Shown here: one piece after another, positions 26,018 to 35,175 of the stretch
Numbering within the stretch: position 1 is the first letter of the stretch
How the letters are laid out: each line of letters starts with the position of its first letter
Assembly: GCA_012515615.1 (NCBI GenBank)
Contig: JAAYYB010000246.1
Location: 1 to 46,005, forward strand
Length of the DNA stretch: 46,005 nucleotides
Source of the DNA: Fibrobacter sp.
Lineage (GTDB): Bacteria; Fibrobacterota; Chitinivibrionia; Chitinivibrionales; Chitinispirillaceae
Direction: 5' to 3'
Position numbers and translations under genes: made by a program
The notes under the pieces: model-generated
What the model was told of the DNA's origin: nothing
Database searches by the model: none
What the model saw: only the letters and a program-made list of their open reading frames with translations

Positions 26018-27322
26018 ATGCAGAATACAAATAGACAGAAGAGTGAGACAGCGTTCAACAGAGCCAGAATATCCATTCCCGGCGGCGTTAATTCACCAGT
26101 GCGGGCTTTTAAGGGAGTTGGCGGGACACCCGCCTTTATAGCATCCGGGAAAGGGTGTCACATTACCGATATCGATGGCAACGAGTACATCGATTTTGTA
26201 GGATCCTGGGGGCCGCTTATTCTGGGCAATGCACATCCTGCAGTCACAGAGGCCATAAGCCGGACTCTTCAGAGCGGCCTTTCATTCGGAGCCCCTACAG
26301 AGGCGGAAACAGAACTGGCAGAACTTATCACCAGTCTGGTTCCATCTGTTGAGATGGTTCGATTTGTCAATTCCGGCACAGAGGCCACAATGAGTGCCAT
26401 AAGACTGGCAAGGGGCTTCACAGGGCGGAACCTGATAATAAAATTTGACGGATGTTATCATGGGCACGCTGACTGTTTCCTTATTGCAGCCGGTTCGGGA
26501 GCCGCGACTCTTGGTGTTCCCGATAGTCCCGGAGTTACACCCGGAACTGCAGGAGATACGCTTCTGGCCCGATTTAACGATTTGCAATCAGTTAAGAATC
26601 TCTTTACTTCTCATCAAGGTAAAATTGCAGCAGTCATAGTGGAACCTGTGGTTGGTAATATGGGAGTGATCCTCCCCCGCCCGGAATTTCTTCAAGGCTT
26701 GAGAGAGCTTACCGAATCGGATAAAAGCATCCTTATATTCGATGAGGTAATGACCGGCTTCAGGGTGGCATCCGGAGGTGCCCAGGAGCTTTACGGCATA
26801 AAGCCTGACCTGACAACTTTCGGCAAAATTATCGGCGGCGGGCTTCCGGTTGGAGCTTATGGCGGAAGCAGAAAGATAATGGAACTCATTTCCCCCAGCG
26901 GGCCCGTTTACCAGGCCGGGACACTTTCCGGAAACCCTCTTTCAGTCAGTGCAGGACTGGCCACACTCAAGCAGATCCACTCTAAATCGGATTTTTACGA
27001 AAAGCTCGAACAGAACGGAGCCTATCTGGCTGAAGGGCTCCTTGAGGGCTGCAGAGCAGCTTCAGTAAAGGCAACCCTGAACCGTGCCGGTTCCATGATG
27101 ACCCTGTTCTTTAACAGCGGGGAAGTCACAGATGCTGATTCGGCACGCAGATCCGACACAAAACTCTATGGTCGTTTTTTCCACGGAATGCTTGACAAGG
27201 GCATTTATCTCGCACCGTCCCAGTTTGAGGCATCTTTTCTCTCCCGGGCCCATTCAAAGGAAGATTTAGACAAGGTGATAAATGCGGCAACGGAGGTATT
27301 GGAAGTCGAAAGTCACAAGTAG
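26018..27322 (+). CDS. hemL: Glutamate-1-semialdehyde 2,1-aminomutase
   Basis: A PLP enzyme of the C5 tetrapyrrole pathway that converts glutamate-1-semialdehyde to 5-aminolevulinate. At 434 residues it is full length. It shows [20 protein letters not shown] at the start, [47 protein letters not shown], and the cofactor Lys270 in [28 protein letters not shown] lies before the ATG. The last five codons and the stop are formed by the heptamer repeat that follows, so the C-terminal VESHK is repeat-derived. No other heme genes are adjacent. Confidence 0.97.
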   Translation: MQNTNRQKSETAFNRARISIPGGVNSPVRAFKGVGGTPAFIASGKGCHITDIDGNEYIDFVGSWGPLILGNAHPAVTEAISRTLQSGLSFGAPTEAETELAELITSLVPSVEMVRFVNSGTEATMSAIRLARGFTGRNLIIKFDGCYHGHADCFLIAAGSGAATLGVPDSPGVTPGTAGDTLLARFNDLQSVKNLFTSHQGKIAAVIVEPVVGNMGVILPRPEFLQGLRELTESDKSILIFDEVMTGFRVASGGAQELYGIKPDLTTFGKIIGGGLPVGAYGGSRKIMELISPSGPVYQAGTLSGNPLSVSAGLATLKQIHSKSDFYEKLEQNGAYLAEGLLEGCRAASVKATLNRAGSMMTLFFNSGEVTDADSARRSDTKLYGRFFHGMLDKGIYLAPSQFEASFLSRAHSKEDLDKVINAATEVLEVESHK

Positions 27323-27372
27323 CAAGTCGAAAGTCACAAGTCAAGAGTTAAAAGTCAGGAATTAAGAGTTCA
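27303..27372. repeat. Tandem heptamer repeat (10 x 7 bp), decaying
   Basis: Ten units in strict 7-base register: AAGTCGA, AAGTCAC, AAGTAGC, AAGTCGA, AAGTCAC, AAGTCAA, then increasingly diverged units such as GAGTTAA and GAATTAA. The array begins inside the last codons of hemL and supplies its stop codon. The unit and its orientation relative to the upstream gene are the same as at 1-49. Confidence 0.9.
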
Positions 27373-27458
27373 AAAGGGACATCCCTAAGCTCTTTTCGGG
27401 AGGCCGCAATAGTTTTTAGCTGCCGGCAGTTTTGGCGATTTTATCTAACATGCCGCTC

Positions 27459-29222
27459 TTACCCCCAACCTTCCACAACCACCCTCTCCCACTCCCTCAC
27501 CGAATTTATCCTGTACACAGCGTTGCAGTTTCTCAATTCTTCCACAGAAATAACCGCTTCTTTTATTTCCCCCCTGCTTAGCAGCTCCTCTCTAAAGGTC
27601 CCCGGAAGCAGTCCGCAATCAATTGCAGGGGTAAACAGCTCGCCTTCTAACTCCACGACTACGTTCCCTATTGTAGTCTCCGTAACTTCTCCCCTCTCGT
27701 TCCACAACAGAATATCATCGAAGCCTGGACAGGCTTTCACAGCATCAGTAAACACAGACCTGTTCGTCGTTTTATGAAAGAGAAAGCGGTCCGAAGAATG
27801 CACAGGTAACGATGCAATCCCCACTAGTAAAGATTCTTTATCGGTTTTATTCAGCGGGGAAACGGTGTGGCTTATCCGGCCGTCCCTGCTTACTTCGATT
27901 CTAACGCGAATCGGGCTTATCTCAAACTGACCGGCTAATGAAAACAGGTATTGTTTTACCTTTTCGATATCGCCGCAAAAATCAAAATACCCCATCGAAT
28001 TTTCAAGCCGCCTCAGGTGCCTCTCCAGAAGGAAATATCCCTGTTCCGGTGACCAGCGCATAGTTTCAATCAGGCCGAATCTCTGGGATTTACGGGCTAT
28101 GACTTCTGCTTTGGTAAGGCACTCCTCATACTCTCTACGGGCATCAGAGTCCCATATAATACCGCTTCCAGTTCCGTATTCTGCCCTGTTGTTTTCTTTA
28201 TCGAACAGAAGAGTTCTGATAGCAACACTGAAAACGGCTTTTCTATTCGGAGAAATGTACCCTGTTGAACCGCAGTAAATTTTTCTGGGTGATTTCTCCA
28301 GTTCTTTTATGATCTCCATTGTCCTGACTTTGGGTGCCCCGGTCACAGATGCGCAGGGGAAAAGAGCAGAGAAAATCTCGCTTACCGGGGAATCGGTTGT
28401 TGCAGACACTTGCGAGGTCATCTGCAGAACGGACTGGTATTTTTCCACCCTGAAGAGATCTTTTACTTCTACAGAATTTACACGTGCTATTCTGCCCAGA
28501 TCGTTTCTGAGCATATCGACAATCATTATGTTTTCGGCACGGTCTTTTTCCGAGATATACAGGTTCCGGGCATTTTCCAGGTCTTCGGATATAAACCGGC
28601 CCCTTGGGGCAGTGCCTTTCATCGGACGGGTCACAATGTGCTCACCATCGAGACTGAAAAAAAGTTCAGGAGAAAAAGAGCTTATTACATGTTTTCCGGT
28701 GTCAATATATGAGGCAAAAGGCATGGGGTTATTCTCAGTGACAGCAAGGAACGTCTGCCATGGATCAGCCACTGCCCCGGAACGCATTCTGAAAGTGTAA
28801 TTTACCTGATAGGAATCTCCGGATTCGATAAAAGATTTTATTCTGTTTATCGCTGACTGATACACAGAAAAATCCATCGCTGGTTCCCAGTCCGAAACAT
28901 AGTGAAATTCCGGGTTCCCTGAAGGTAAAGGCCCAATGTCTGGCTCCTTGAAGATTCCAAACCAGAGCAGTGGAAAGCCTTTGCACTCATAAACAGTTAA
29001 AGCAGGATCAAACGCCGGAGCCGCCTCGTAGCTTAAGAACCCGGCAGCATAGAAACCTTCCGCAACTTTCTCTTCAATGACTTCAAGCAGGTGTTTTACA
29101 TCAGAGTGATTCTCTGTCTGCAGTACCTGTACCGGATGCTCAAAAAAAAGCCAATTGCCATTATTCTGGTTGATGACAACCCTGAAAGAGCTATCTTCTT
29201 TTTGAGGATTTAGTTTACTCAT
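27459..29222 (-). CDS. pabB: Aminodeoxychorismate synthase component I fused to aminodeoxychorismate lyase (PabB-PabC)
   Basis: A bifunctional enzyme for 4-aminobenzoate, a folate precursor. Residues up to about 370 form the chorismate-binding PabB domain (SGDSYQVNYTFRMR, ITRPMKGTAPRG-type sequence, IVDMLRNDLGRIA, CASVTGAPKVRTMEIIKELE, YCGSTGYISPNRKAVFSVAI, GSGIIWDSDARREYEECLTK). The rest is a PabC-like fold-type IV PLP lyase (FGLIETMRWSPEQGYFLLER, HKTTNRSVFTDAV, NERGEVTETTIGNVVVE). The frame is open to 29270, but the segment before MSKLNPQ looks like intergenic DNA; I place the start at 29222 (587 residues), without a strong ribosome site. The amidotransferase PabA is not in the window. Confidence 0.93.
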   Translation of the reverse strand: MSKLNPQKEDSSFRVVINQNNGNWLFFEHPVQVLQTENHSDVKHLLEVIEEKVAEGFYAAGFLSYEAAPAFDPALTVYECKGFPLLWFGIFKEPDIGPLPSGNPEFHYVSDWEPAMDFSVYQSAINRIKSFIESGDSYQVNYTFRMRSGAVADPWQTFLAVTENNPMPFASYIDTGKHVISSFSPELFFSLDGEHIVTRPMKGTAPRGRFISEDLENARNLYISEKDRAENIMIVDMLRNDLGRIARVNSVEVKDLFRVEKYQSVLQMTSQVSATTDSPVSEIFSALFPCASVTGAPKVRTMEIIKELEKSPRKIYCGSTGYISPNRKAVFSVAIRTLLFDKENNRAEYGTGSGIIWDSDARREYEECLTKAEVIARKSQRFGLIETMRWSPEQGYFLLERHLRRLENSMGYFDFCGDIEKVKQYLFSLAGQFEISPIRVRIEVSRDGRISHTVSPLNKTDKESLLVGIASLPVHSSDRFLFHKTTNRSVFTDAVKACPGFDDILLWNERGEVTETTIGNVVVELEGELFTPAIDCGLLPGTFREELLSRGEIKEAVISVEELRNCNAVYRINSVREWERVVVEGWG

Positions 29223-29401
29223 TGATATCAAAAAAATAATACACGCATACTTATAGTTACCTCTAAACATTCAGTTTTCAAGCGTGGCCGGGCGAGAATT
29301 CGCTGCGCCAGTCGCACGAAAGAGGCGAATCCGCTGTGATTCGTCGATTGAGTGTAACGGCAGCGGTAACAACGGTAACAGAAACACGTTATGGAGGAAG
29401 A

Positions 29402-29479
29402 ATGAGCAATGTAGTCCCGATTGAAGTGATCGCCGAGTGTATTTTCGAGATTCGCGGCCAATTGGATCAACAAATATAG
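29402..29479 (+). pseudogene. Remnant of an ORF6N-domain protein N-terminus
   Basis: A 25-codon frame, MSNVVPIEVIAECIFEIRGQ followed by five residues and a stop, preceded by a strong GGAGGAAGA ribosome site. The sequence resembles the start of ORF6N-domain proteins (pattern VVPIEVIExxIxxIRGQ), DNA-binding proteins common in phages and accessory islands, but the rest of the domain is missing. It is best read as a decayed gene fragment lying between pabBC and mnmA; the similarity is from memory of the family and short. Confidence 0.5.
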
Positions 29480-29534
29480 CCAGTTGTCGCAAATTTCGCT
29501 GTTGCCCGCAGAGGAACGTCTTTATTCATAGCAT

Positions 29535-30599
29535 TTATCTCACTGCCTTCTCGATAATCCCTCCCCCGACCACAAGCTCTCTCTTATAGAGCACAACCGA
29601 CTGCCCCGGAGTCACTGCATCCTGAGCTTTTTCAAACCTTACCTCCAGTTTTTTATCGGTACCGACCTTTGCTTTACACGGAATATCATGCTGGGAATAG
29701 CGGATCTTGGCAGTGATCTGCTCAGGTATTCCGTCCATGAAAAGGTTGACATCAGTAGCAATGAGCGCTTCGGCTCCAAGCTCATCTTTGTCACCCAGAA
29801 CGACCCGGTTATGCTCTTTATCGATGCAAAGAACATAAAGCGGCTTTCCGGAGGCGATCCCCAGACCTTTTCTCTGTCCGACAGTGTAGTCGCTGATCCC
29901 CCTGTGAGTGCCAAGAATCTCACCCCTGAGGTTGACAAAATCGCCGGGCTTTGAATTAAACGATTCGTATTTCCTCAGGAATGCCCTGTAATTGTTGTCG
30001 GGAACAAAACAGATCTCCTGGCTTTCCGGTTTTGATGCCACCGGGAGGCCTGCATCCTGAGCGATTTCCCTTACCTGCTGTTTATCAAGTTCTGAAAGTG
30101 GAAAGAGGATCTTGTCGAGTTTTGACGAAGGGATGCTGTAGAGAAAGTAAGTCTGATCTTTGGGATCATCAATGCGGCGGCATAGAACCGGTTTCCCCTC
30201 ATGCAAAGCGATTCCGGCATAGTGACCGGTGGCTATAAAATCGAAACCGCACGATTGGGCGTAGTCAAGGAGTGATCCGAACTTCAGGAGCCGGTTGCAG
30301 CGCACGCAGGGATTAGGTGTGCGTCCTTCTGTGTACTGATCGATAAAATCCTGTATGACATCTGAAAACAGCTTTGCCGAAAAATCAAGTACATGATGGG
30401 GAATTTGAAGGATATCGCAGATTTTTCGGGCATCCCCGACAGCATCTGTACCGCAGTGCTTTGGCACTCCCGATTTGTCGGCTATCTCCAGGCACATCGT
30501 TACACCTGCCACATCGTGCCCCTGACGGCACAGAAGATACGCTGCCACCGAGGAGTCGACCCCCCCGCTCATTGCTACCATGACTCGTTTTTTATTCAT
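29535..30599 (-). CDS. mnmA: tRNA-specific 2-thiouridylase MnmA
   Basis: Adds sulfur to U34 of tRNAs for Lys, Glu and Gln. At 354 residues it has the normal length. The PP-loop ATPase motif AMSGGVDSSVAAYLLC is at the N-terminus; the two catalytic cysteines are in TPNPCVRCNRLLKFG and SQEICFVPDNN; FDFIATGHYAGI and GQRKGLGIASGKPLYVL are also typical. No clear ribosome site precedes the ATG. A sulfur-relay enzyme near, but not in, the cysK-metY pair; co-regulation is not shown. Confidence 0.97.
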   Translation of the reverse strand: MNKKRVMVAMSGGVDSSVAAYLLCRQGHDVAGVTMCLEIADKSGVPKHCGTDAVGDARKICDILQIPHHVLDFSAKLFSDVIQDFIDQYTEGRTPNPCVRCNRLLKFGSLLDYAQSCGFDFIATGHYAGIALHEGKPVLCRRIDDPKDQTYFLYSIPSSKLDKILFPLSELDKQQVREIAQDAGLPVASKPESQEICFVPDNNYRAFLRKYESFNSKPGDFVNLRGEILGTHRGISDYTVGQRKGLGIASGKPLYVLCIDKEHNRVVLGDKDELGAEALIATDVNLFMDGIPEQITAKIRYSQHDIPCKAKVGTDKKLEVRFEKAQDAVTPGQSVVLYKRELVVGGGIIEKAVR

Positions 30600-30806
30600 T
30601 ATTTTTGGTCAAACAGATCTGGATTTAAAAGCCTGATAAATACCCGCCAGTTTATGAAAAAATAACATATTGTTTATTCCTGATCGTAATTACTGTTTGA
30701 TTATGAACATTTGACTACTGAATTTATTAACGAATTGCCATGAGATCGGCCAAATTTCAGGTTTTTGTGCAGCCGGTTCATTATATTCTAATCTCCGGGA
30801 GTAAGA

Positions 30807-31562
30807 TTGGTAGCGAAGCAGGATTCCGAGTACGATAAAGTGATAGATCTCAAGAATATAAAAGGACTGACCGTTTTTCTCAGCAGCCGCATGAGAAAAA
30901 GCTGGCATGTTAAGATAAGCAGGCTGAGCGGACATCGCACACTCACCATTCCATCCTATCTGGAAAATGCCCCCGATGAAATAAAGGCGGCCCTAATTGA
31001 CTGGGCACTTCTCCCTATTTCCAACAGAAGAAAAGAATCCTCGCTTGTCAGGAAATCAAAGGCGAACCTTGAGCACCGGATTCAAACCTATATAAAAGAA
31101 TTGAATATTCCACTGCGGAGTACAAGCGTAAAGCCGGAGGTGCTTGAAAAGAGGACCATGGGCTGCAAATTTGATCTGCGGTCTATCTTTGAGAGTATCA
31201 ATAATAAATACTTCGATGGTTCTCTTCGCGCGCTGCTTCGTTGGGGTTCCCGATCTTCTCTTACATCTTACCAGAGCTCCAGGGTTGCCGCTGACGGCAC
31301 CGGTTTTCATCTGATTACTATTGCCGGAGTTTACAATCATCCAGATGTCCCGCAGTTTGCGATTGAGGCAGTGATGTACCATGAGATGCTTCACATTGCG
31401 GTTCCTCCGTACCGTAAAAACGGAAGACATGTTATACACGGTCCTGAATTCAAGAGATGCGAACGGATGTTTGAGCACTATGAGCAGTGGCGGGACTGGG
31501 AGAAGAGATCGTTGAGAACTCTGGCCAGGAAGATGAGGAGGGTGCCTGAATTCTCTTCATAG
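30807..31562 (+). CDS. SprT-like zinc metalloprotease domain protein
   Basis: A 251-residue protein with a C-terminal SprT-like domain. It shows IFESINNKYFDGSLRALLRW, then the zinc motif HEMLH at residues 192-196 and the downstream GRHVIHGPEFKRCERMF, whose histidine is a likely third ligand. The N-terminal 110 residues are basic and not recognised. The start codon is TTG, supported by GGGAG five bases upstream. SprT-like proteins are often assigned to DNA-protein crosslink repair in eukaryotes, but bacterial members are poorly studied. No partner gene is evident. Confidence 0.82.
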   Translation: MVAKQDSEYDKVIDLKNIKGLTVFLSSRMRKSWHVKISRLSGHRTLTIPSYLENAPDEIKAALIDWALLPISNRRKESSLVRKSKANLEHRIQTYIKELNIPLRSTSVKPEVLEKRTMGCKFDLRSIFESINNKYFDGSLRALLRWGSRSSLTSYQSSRVAADGTGFHLITIAGVYNHPDVPQFAIEAVMYHEMLHIAVPPYRKNGRHVIHGPEFKRCERMFEHYEQWRDWEKRSLRTLARKMRRVPEFSS

Positions 31563-31719
31563 TACTGTAATATTCAGATTTACAAGTGACTGTACGAAAT
31601 TTGTACGGAAACATTGGGAATAAGCGAGAAATAAGGGGGAAAAGCGGGATAGGGAGAAGAAACAAAAAAGGCAGTCTTTCTCTGTCCTAATTTACTTAAA
31701 AATGCGGTTTTTGAGTAAT

Positions 31720-31803
31720 TGCCGAAGCCCGGAATCGAACCGGGATGGTGTTGCCACCGCTGGATTTTGAGTCCAGTGCGTCTACCAGTTTCGCCACTTC
31801 GGC
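31720..31803 (-). tRNA. tRNA-Leu (anticodon CAA)
   Basis: On the minus strand the sequence folds as a type II tRNA: acceptor GCCGAAG pairing with CTTCGGC, a D arm with GGCGAAACTGGTAGACGC typical of leucine tRNAs, anticodon stem CTGGA/TCCAG with loop CTCAAAA (anticodon CAA), an extra arm GCGGTGGCAACACC, and a T arm GGTTCGATTCC. The 3' CCA is not encoded; the discriminator is A. Confidence 0.95.
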
Positions 31804-31812
31804 GGACTGTTT

Positions 31813-31841
31813 AAACTAATATTTCCTTAGTTACATTGCAA
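31813..31841 (-). promoter_or_regulatory. Likely promoter of tRNA-Leu
   Basis: On the minus strand TTGCAA (31836-31841) is followed after 17 bases by TAGTTT (31813-31818), ending nine bases before the first tRNA base. Confidence 0.45.
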
Positions 31842-31924
31842 CCACCAATTGCATGCAGCTTGAGATCGCAATTATCACCATGCCATTTTCTGTGACCGGC
31901 TTCCAGGCTTACATCCATCAAACT

Positions 31925-32197
31925 TCATTGATAATCTCTATAATCTGTCCAGCTATCATCCTTCTCATCACCGTCATCGTTATCATTATCATCCTGCTCC
32001 GGGTACTCTTCTGCGCTGTTAATCTGCTCGATTGTTTCCTCAATAATACATCCGGCGTTTAACTCCAGAAATTCACAAATCTCATCGGAGTTTGCCCCTC
32101 TGTGCTCTTTCAGGTATTCGTAAACCGACAGTCCGGAAGAAACTATTATGTTATGTACCAGATTTTCATCATATAACCTGCAATGCTTGCTGCTCAT
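31925..32197 (-). CDS. Small acidic protein, unknown function
   Basis: A 90-residue protein beginning MSSKHCRLYDENLVHNIIVS. The middle (LSVYEYLKEHRGANSDEICE and following helix) has a pattern compatible with a small winged-helix or HTH unit, and the last 25 residues are mostly D, E, N and Q. The frame runs to 32245, but AAAGGAATCACC directly before the ATG at 32197 sets that start. I do not recognise the family. It lies between tsaC and tRNA-Leu on the same strand and ends 84 bases before the tRNA promoter. Confidence 0.6.
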   Translation of the reverse strand: MSSKHCRLYDENLVHNIIVSSGLSVYEYLKEHRGANSDEICEFLELNAGCIIEETIEQINSAEEYPEQDDNDNDDGDEKDDSWTDYRDYQ

Positions 32198-32303
32198 GGT
32201 GATTCCTTTAAGGTAGAAAGATACACGGCTGTCAGTCTCTGACATGTGTTGCGATTAAATTATATACACAGTTACTGAAGAGGTCAACCTGTTTAAAGGT
32301 GTT

Positions 32304-32921
32304 TCAGGATACAGTGCGGAAAATCTCTGCTGATGAGACTGCGCCTTCCCGTATAAGGGATATTTTATTGTCATTAGAGATTTTAACAACTGTAGAGGGT
32401 GCAGATGGCGGGAGGGGGCCGGCATCAATCATGAAGTCTACAGATGAACTGAATGTTTCATAGATTATATCAGGATCAGGTGAATACTTCTGGCCACTAA
32501 GATTGGCGCTGGTAGAGATAAGCGGGGCCACAAGACCGGAAAAAACCTCTCTAATAAAAGGGTGCCCGGAAACGCGTACTGCGGTCCCCTCGGGGTTCTG
32601 TGCGGATGGGAGCACTATGGTGAGGAGTCCGGGCCAGAATCTCTTCATCAAATCTTCTGCCGCATGGGGAAAATTCAGGCCGGAGGATGCAAAGAAGCTG
32701 CGTTTTGAAGCTATAAGTATGACAGGGTTCAAAGGCGGCCTGTTTTTAGCCTTGTAAACCCGGTCCTTGACTGACTGCAGATCTGCCCTTCCACCGATAC
32801 CATAGATAGTTTCCGTGGGATACACAAATACTGCTCCTGCCTGAATAGAGCGGATCACCCGCATCAGTTTTTCAGTGGATTCCAGGACTGTTTGGAGCGG
32901 AATTCTCTCAGGCTTCATCAT
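32304..32921 (-). CDS. tsaC: Threonylcarbamoyl-AMP synthase (TsaC/Sua5/YrdC family)
   Basis: Makes threonylcarbamoyl-AMP for t6A37 of ANN-decoding tRNAs. At 205 residues it is the short, single-domain form without the Sua5 C-terminal domain. Signatures are [51 protein letters not shown] and [17 protein letters not shown]. The start overlaps purE by 14 bases. The family also includes YciO-like proteins of uncertain activity, which cannot be excluded. Confidence 0.9.
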   Translation of the reverse strand: MMKPERIPLQTVLESTEKLMRVIRSIQAGAVFVYPTETIYGIGGRADLQSVKDRVYKAKNRPPLNPVILIASKRSFFASSGLNFPHAAEDLMKRFWPGLLTIVLPSAQNPEGTAVRVSGHPFIREVFSGLVAPLISTSANLSGQKYSPDPDIIYETFSSSVDFMIDAGPLPPSAPSTVVKISNDNKISLIREGAVSSAEIFRTVS

Positions 32922-33360
32922 CCCCGAACTGTTTGCGGTACTCTTTCATTTTGGCAAGCAGTGAGGGATCTTTGCATCCCATAATCTGGACTGCAAGCAG
33001 TGCTGCGTTTTTAGAATTTCCAATACCAACACAGGCGACCGGAATCCCCGGAGGCATCTGGACGATTGAAAGAAGCGCATCTTCACCCCTGAGCGGTCCA
33101 CCTTCAGCCGGAACTCCAATTACCGGAAGAACTGTCATGCTGGCGATAACGCCCGGAAGGTGTGCGGCGAGACCTGCGATGGCGATTATTACATTGTAGT
33201 TGTCCTGCGCACTGAGACAGAATTTGCTGATTTTTTTTGGATTTCTGTGTGCCGATATAACGTGCGTCTCAAAATCCACTTCAAATTCCTTAAAAACTTC
33301 TCCCGCTTTTTCCGCAAGCGGCATATCCGATTTCGACCCCATCACAATTGCTGCTTTCAT
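32908..33360 (-). CDS. purE: N5-carboxyaminoimidazole ribonucleotide mutase PurE
   Basis: Class I PurE converting N5-CAIR to CAIR in purine synthesis. At 150 residues it has the normal length. Signatures are [58 protein letters not shown] and [28 protein letters not shown] lies directly before the ATG. It is downstream of purD (118-base gap) and overlaps tsaC. purK is not in the window. Confidence 0.97.
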   Translation of the reverse strand: MKAAIVMGSKSDMPLAEKAGEVFKEFEVDFETHVISAHRNPKKISKFCLSAQDNYNVIIAIAGLAAHLPGVIASMTVLPVIGVPAEGGPLRGEDALLSIVQMPPGIPVACVGIGNSKNAALLAVQIMGCKDPSLLAKMKEYRKQFGDDEA

Positions 33361-33477
33361 CTGTCTCCCGTTTAAGCTATCTGTGCTGTGCTTCTTTACT
33401 TTTATTGCTCTGCTCTTGATTTATTATCTTTATGCGTCGCCGAATTCTCCACACAAGCTCTCCCCTTTATCCTAATC

Positions 33478-34797
33478 CTATCCCCCCACCTTGGCCTGCC
33501 CCTCCACCCTCTTCAACCCCTTAGCACCGATATCCCTCCTATACATCTTCCCCTCAAAATTTATCCCATCAACACTTAGATAAGCAGTCTCAATCGCTTC
33601 CTCAAGCGTGTCAGCCCAGGCACTCACCGCCAGTACCCGTCCGCCATTAGTAACAAGCTGTTCCTGGTTATTAAACATCGTTCCGCTGTGATAAACATCG
33701 ACATTGGTTTTTTCCCGCTCAGTTTCATCGATGCCGCTGATCACTTTCCCTTTTTCATACGAACCGGGGTATCCCTCAGAGGCCAGTATTACTGAAACAC
33801 AGTAGCCCTGGTTGACAGTCCATGGCTTATCGGTCATTCTCCCTGTTGCGCATGACTTAAACATCTCAAACCAGTCACAGTTTACTAAAGGTAAAACAGC
33901 CTGTGTTTCGGGATCACCGAATCTGCAGTTGAATTCTACCACTTTGGGTCCGTCGGGAGTTACCATGATGCCGTAATAGAGCAGTCCCTGATATTTACGG
34001 CCTTCCTGCTCCATAGCATTCAGTACCGGTTTGACGATCTCTTTTTCGATTCTTGAGAGAAGATCTTCATCGACGAGTGGAGCAGGTGCATAGGCTCCCA
34101 TCCCACCGGTATTTGGGCCGGTGTCACCGTCACCAACTGCTTTGTGGTCCTGGGAAACAGGTAAGATACGATATTTTTTTCCATCGGTGATTACGAACAC
34201 AGATGCTTCCTCGCCGGTCATCTTTTCTTCGAGTATAACCCTGGCACCAGCTTCACCGAACTTTTTTTCATCGAATATTTCAACGAGTGCATTTTCTGCT
34301 TCTTCTGCAGTTTCACAGACAATGGCGCCTTTTCCAGCAGCGAGTCCGCTCACTTTTACTACGATGGGAGCGCCTTTTTCCTTGAGGTACTTGAGAGCAG
34401 ATTTTTTATCGGTGAAGGTGCGGTATGCGGCAGTCGGGATATTGTATTTCTTCATCAGATCTTTAGAAAACGCCTTGCTTCCTTCGATCTCTGCGGCGGC
34501 TTTTGTAGGCCCGAAAACAGCCAGCTTCTCCTTCTTGAAGATATCTACAATGCCATCTACAAGCGGGGCCTCGGGGCCGACAATTGTGAGATCGATTTCA
34601 TTTTGTGACGCCCAGTCGGCAAGATCGCTCCAGCTCTTTATCTCCCTGTCAACCAGCATGCACCCATCCCTTTCCATCCCCGGATTTCCCGGATAGGCAT
34701 ACATGCAAAGCGGCCTGTCAGAGCGCAGCAGAGCCTTCAAAATCGCGTGTTCCCGTCCTCCGCTGCCGATAATAAGAACTGAATTCATGAAATCCAA
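33478..34797 (-). CDS. purD: Phosphoribosylamine-glycine ligase PurD
   Basis: ATP-grasp ligase making glycinamide ribonucleotide in purine synthesis. At 439 residues it is full length, with VLIIGSGGREHAILKALLRS, GPEAPLVDGIVD, VVKVSGLAAGKGAIVCETAE, GDGDTGPNTGGMGAYAPAPL and VEFNCRFGDPETQAVLPLV. The start is a TTG six bases after GGAGG; an in-frame ATG three codons later sits too far from that site, so TTG is preferred. It leads the purD-purE-tsaC group. Confidence 0.97.
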   Translation of the reverse strand: MDFMNSVLIIGSGGREHAILKALLRSDRPLCMYAYPGNPGMERDGCMLVDREIKSWSDLADWASQNEIDLTIVGPEAPLVDGIVDIFKKEKLAVFGPTKAAAEIEGSKAFSKDLMKKYNIPTAAYRTFTDKKSALKYLKEKGAPIVVKVSGLAAGKGAIVCETAEEAENALVEIFDEKKFGEAGARVILEEKMTGEEASVFVITDGKKYRILPVSQDHKAVGDGDTGPNTGGMGAYAPAPLVDEDLLSRIEKEIVKPVLNAMEQEGRKYQGLLYYGIMVTPDGPKVVEFNCRFGDPETQAVLPLVNCDWFEMFKSCATGRMTDKPWTVNQGYCVSVILASEGYPGSYEKGKVISGIDETEREKTNVDVYHSGTMFNNQEQLVTNGGRVLAVSAWADTLEEAIETAYLSVDGINFEGKMYRRDIGAKGLKRVEGQAKVGG

Positions 34798-35106
34798 TTA
34801 CTGCCTCCTCGATATGGATCATTTTGCCTTAAGTGCATAAACTAAAAAAATACCATTAGATTAGTGAGTAAAGCAATATTGGCGCTCACTCCAGAGCAGG
34901 TACCGGCACCGGTATCTTTCTTTCCCTCTTCTCTCACGTTAACTGTACGCCCCATCACTGAATAATTTGTAATTACAAATTCAGATTTGCCTTTACTGTT
35001 GACCTTAGTTCCTGTGGATTGTAATTCCAGTGTCATGGATCGGGGAATGGTAGCTTTACCAGCCGACCAGAAACTGAAGAACTTTTCAGGTGATACGGTC
35101 GAGATT
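34798..35106. other. Intergenic region between purD and the Rpn-family gene
   Basis: About 310 bases. A 64-codon minus-strand frame (34842-35036) has no ribosome site and no recognisable domain; its frame continues upstream without a start through the repeat copy. I therefore treat the stretch as non-coding or as decayed coding sequence. Confidence 0.4.
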
Positions 35107-35158
35107 ACACCCTGGATACTTCCATATTCGTGCCCCCATTTTTCTACTCAAGAATCCT
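35107..35158. repeat. 52-bp direct repeat, downstream copy
   Basis: Matches 35421-35472 at 51 of 52 bases. The second copy lies inside the Rpn-family gene; this one begins 17 bases after its stop codon. In the gene's frame this copy reads the same peptide (ILE...KNGGTNMEVSRV), but the single difference turns a tryptophan codon into TAG. Confidence 0.9.
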
Positions 35159-35175
35159 GCGCTAAACAAGATTGT

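Noticed and set aside
34842-35036. 64-codon minus-strand frame downstream of the Rpn gene
   Set aside because: No ribosome site and no recognisable domain; the frame is open upstream only because it crosses the 52-bp repeat in a different frame.
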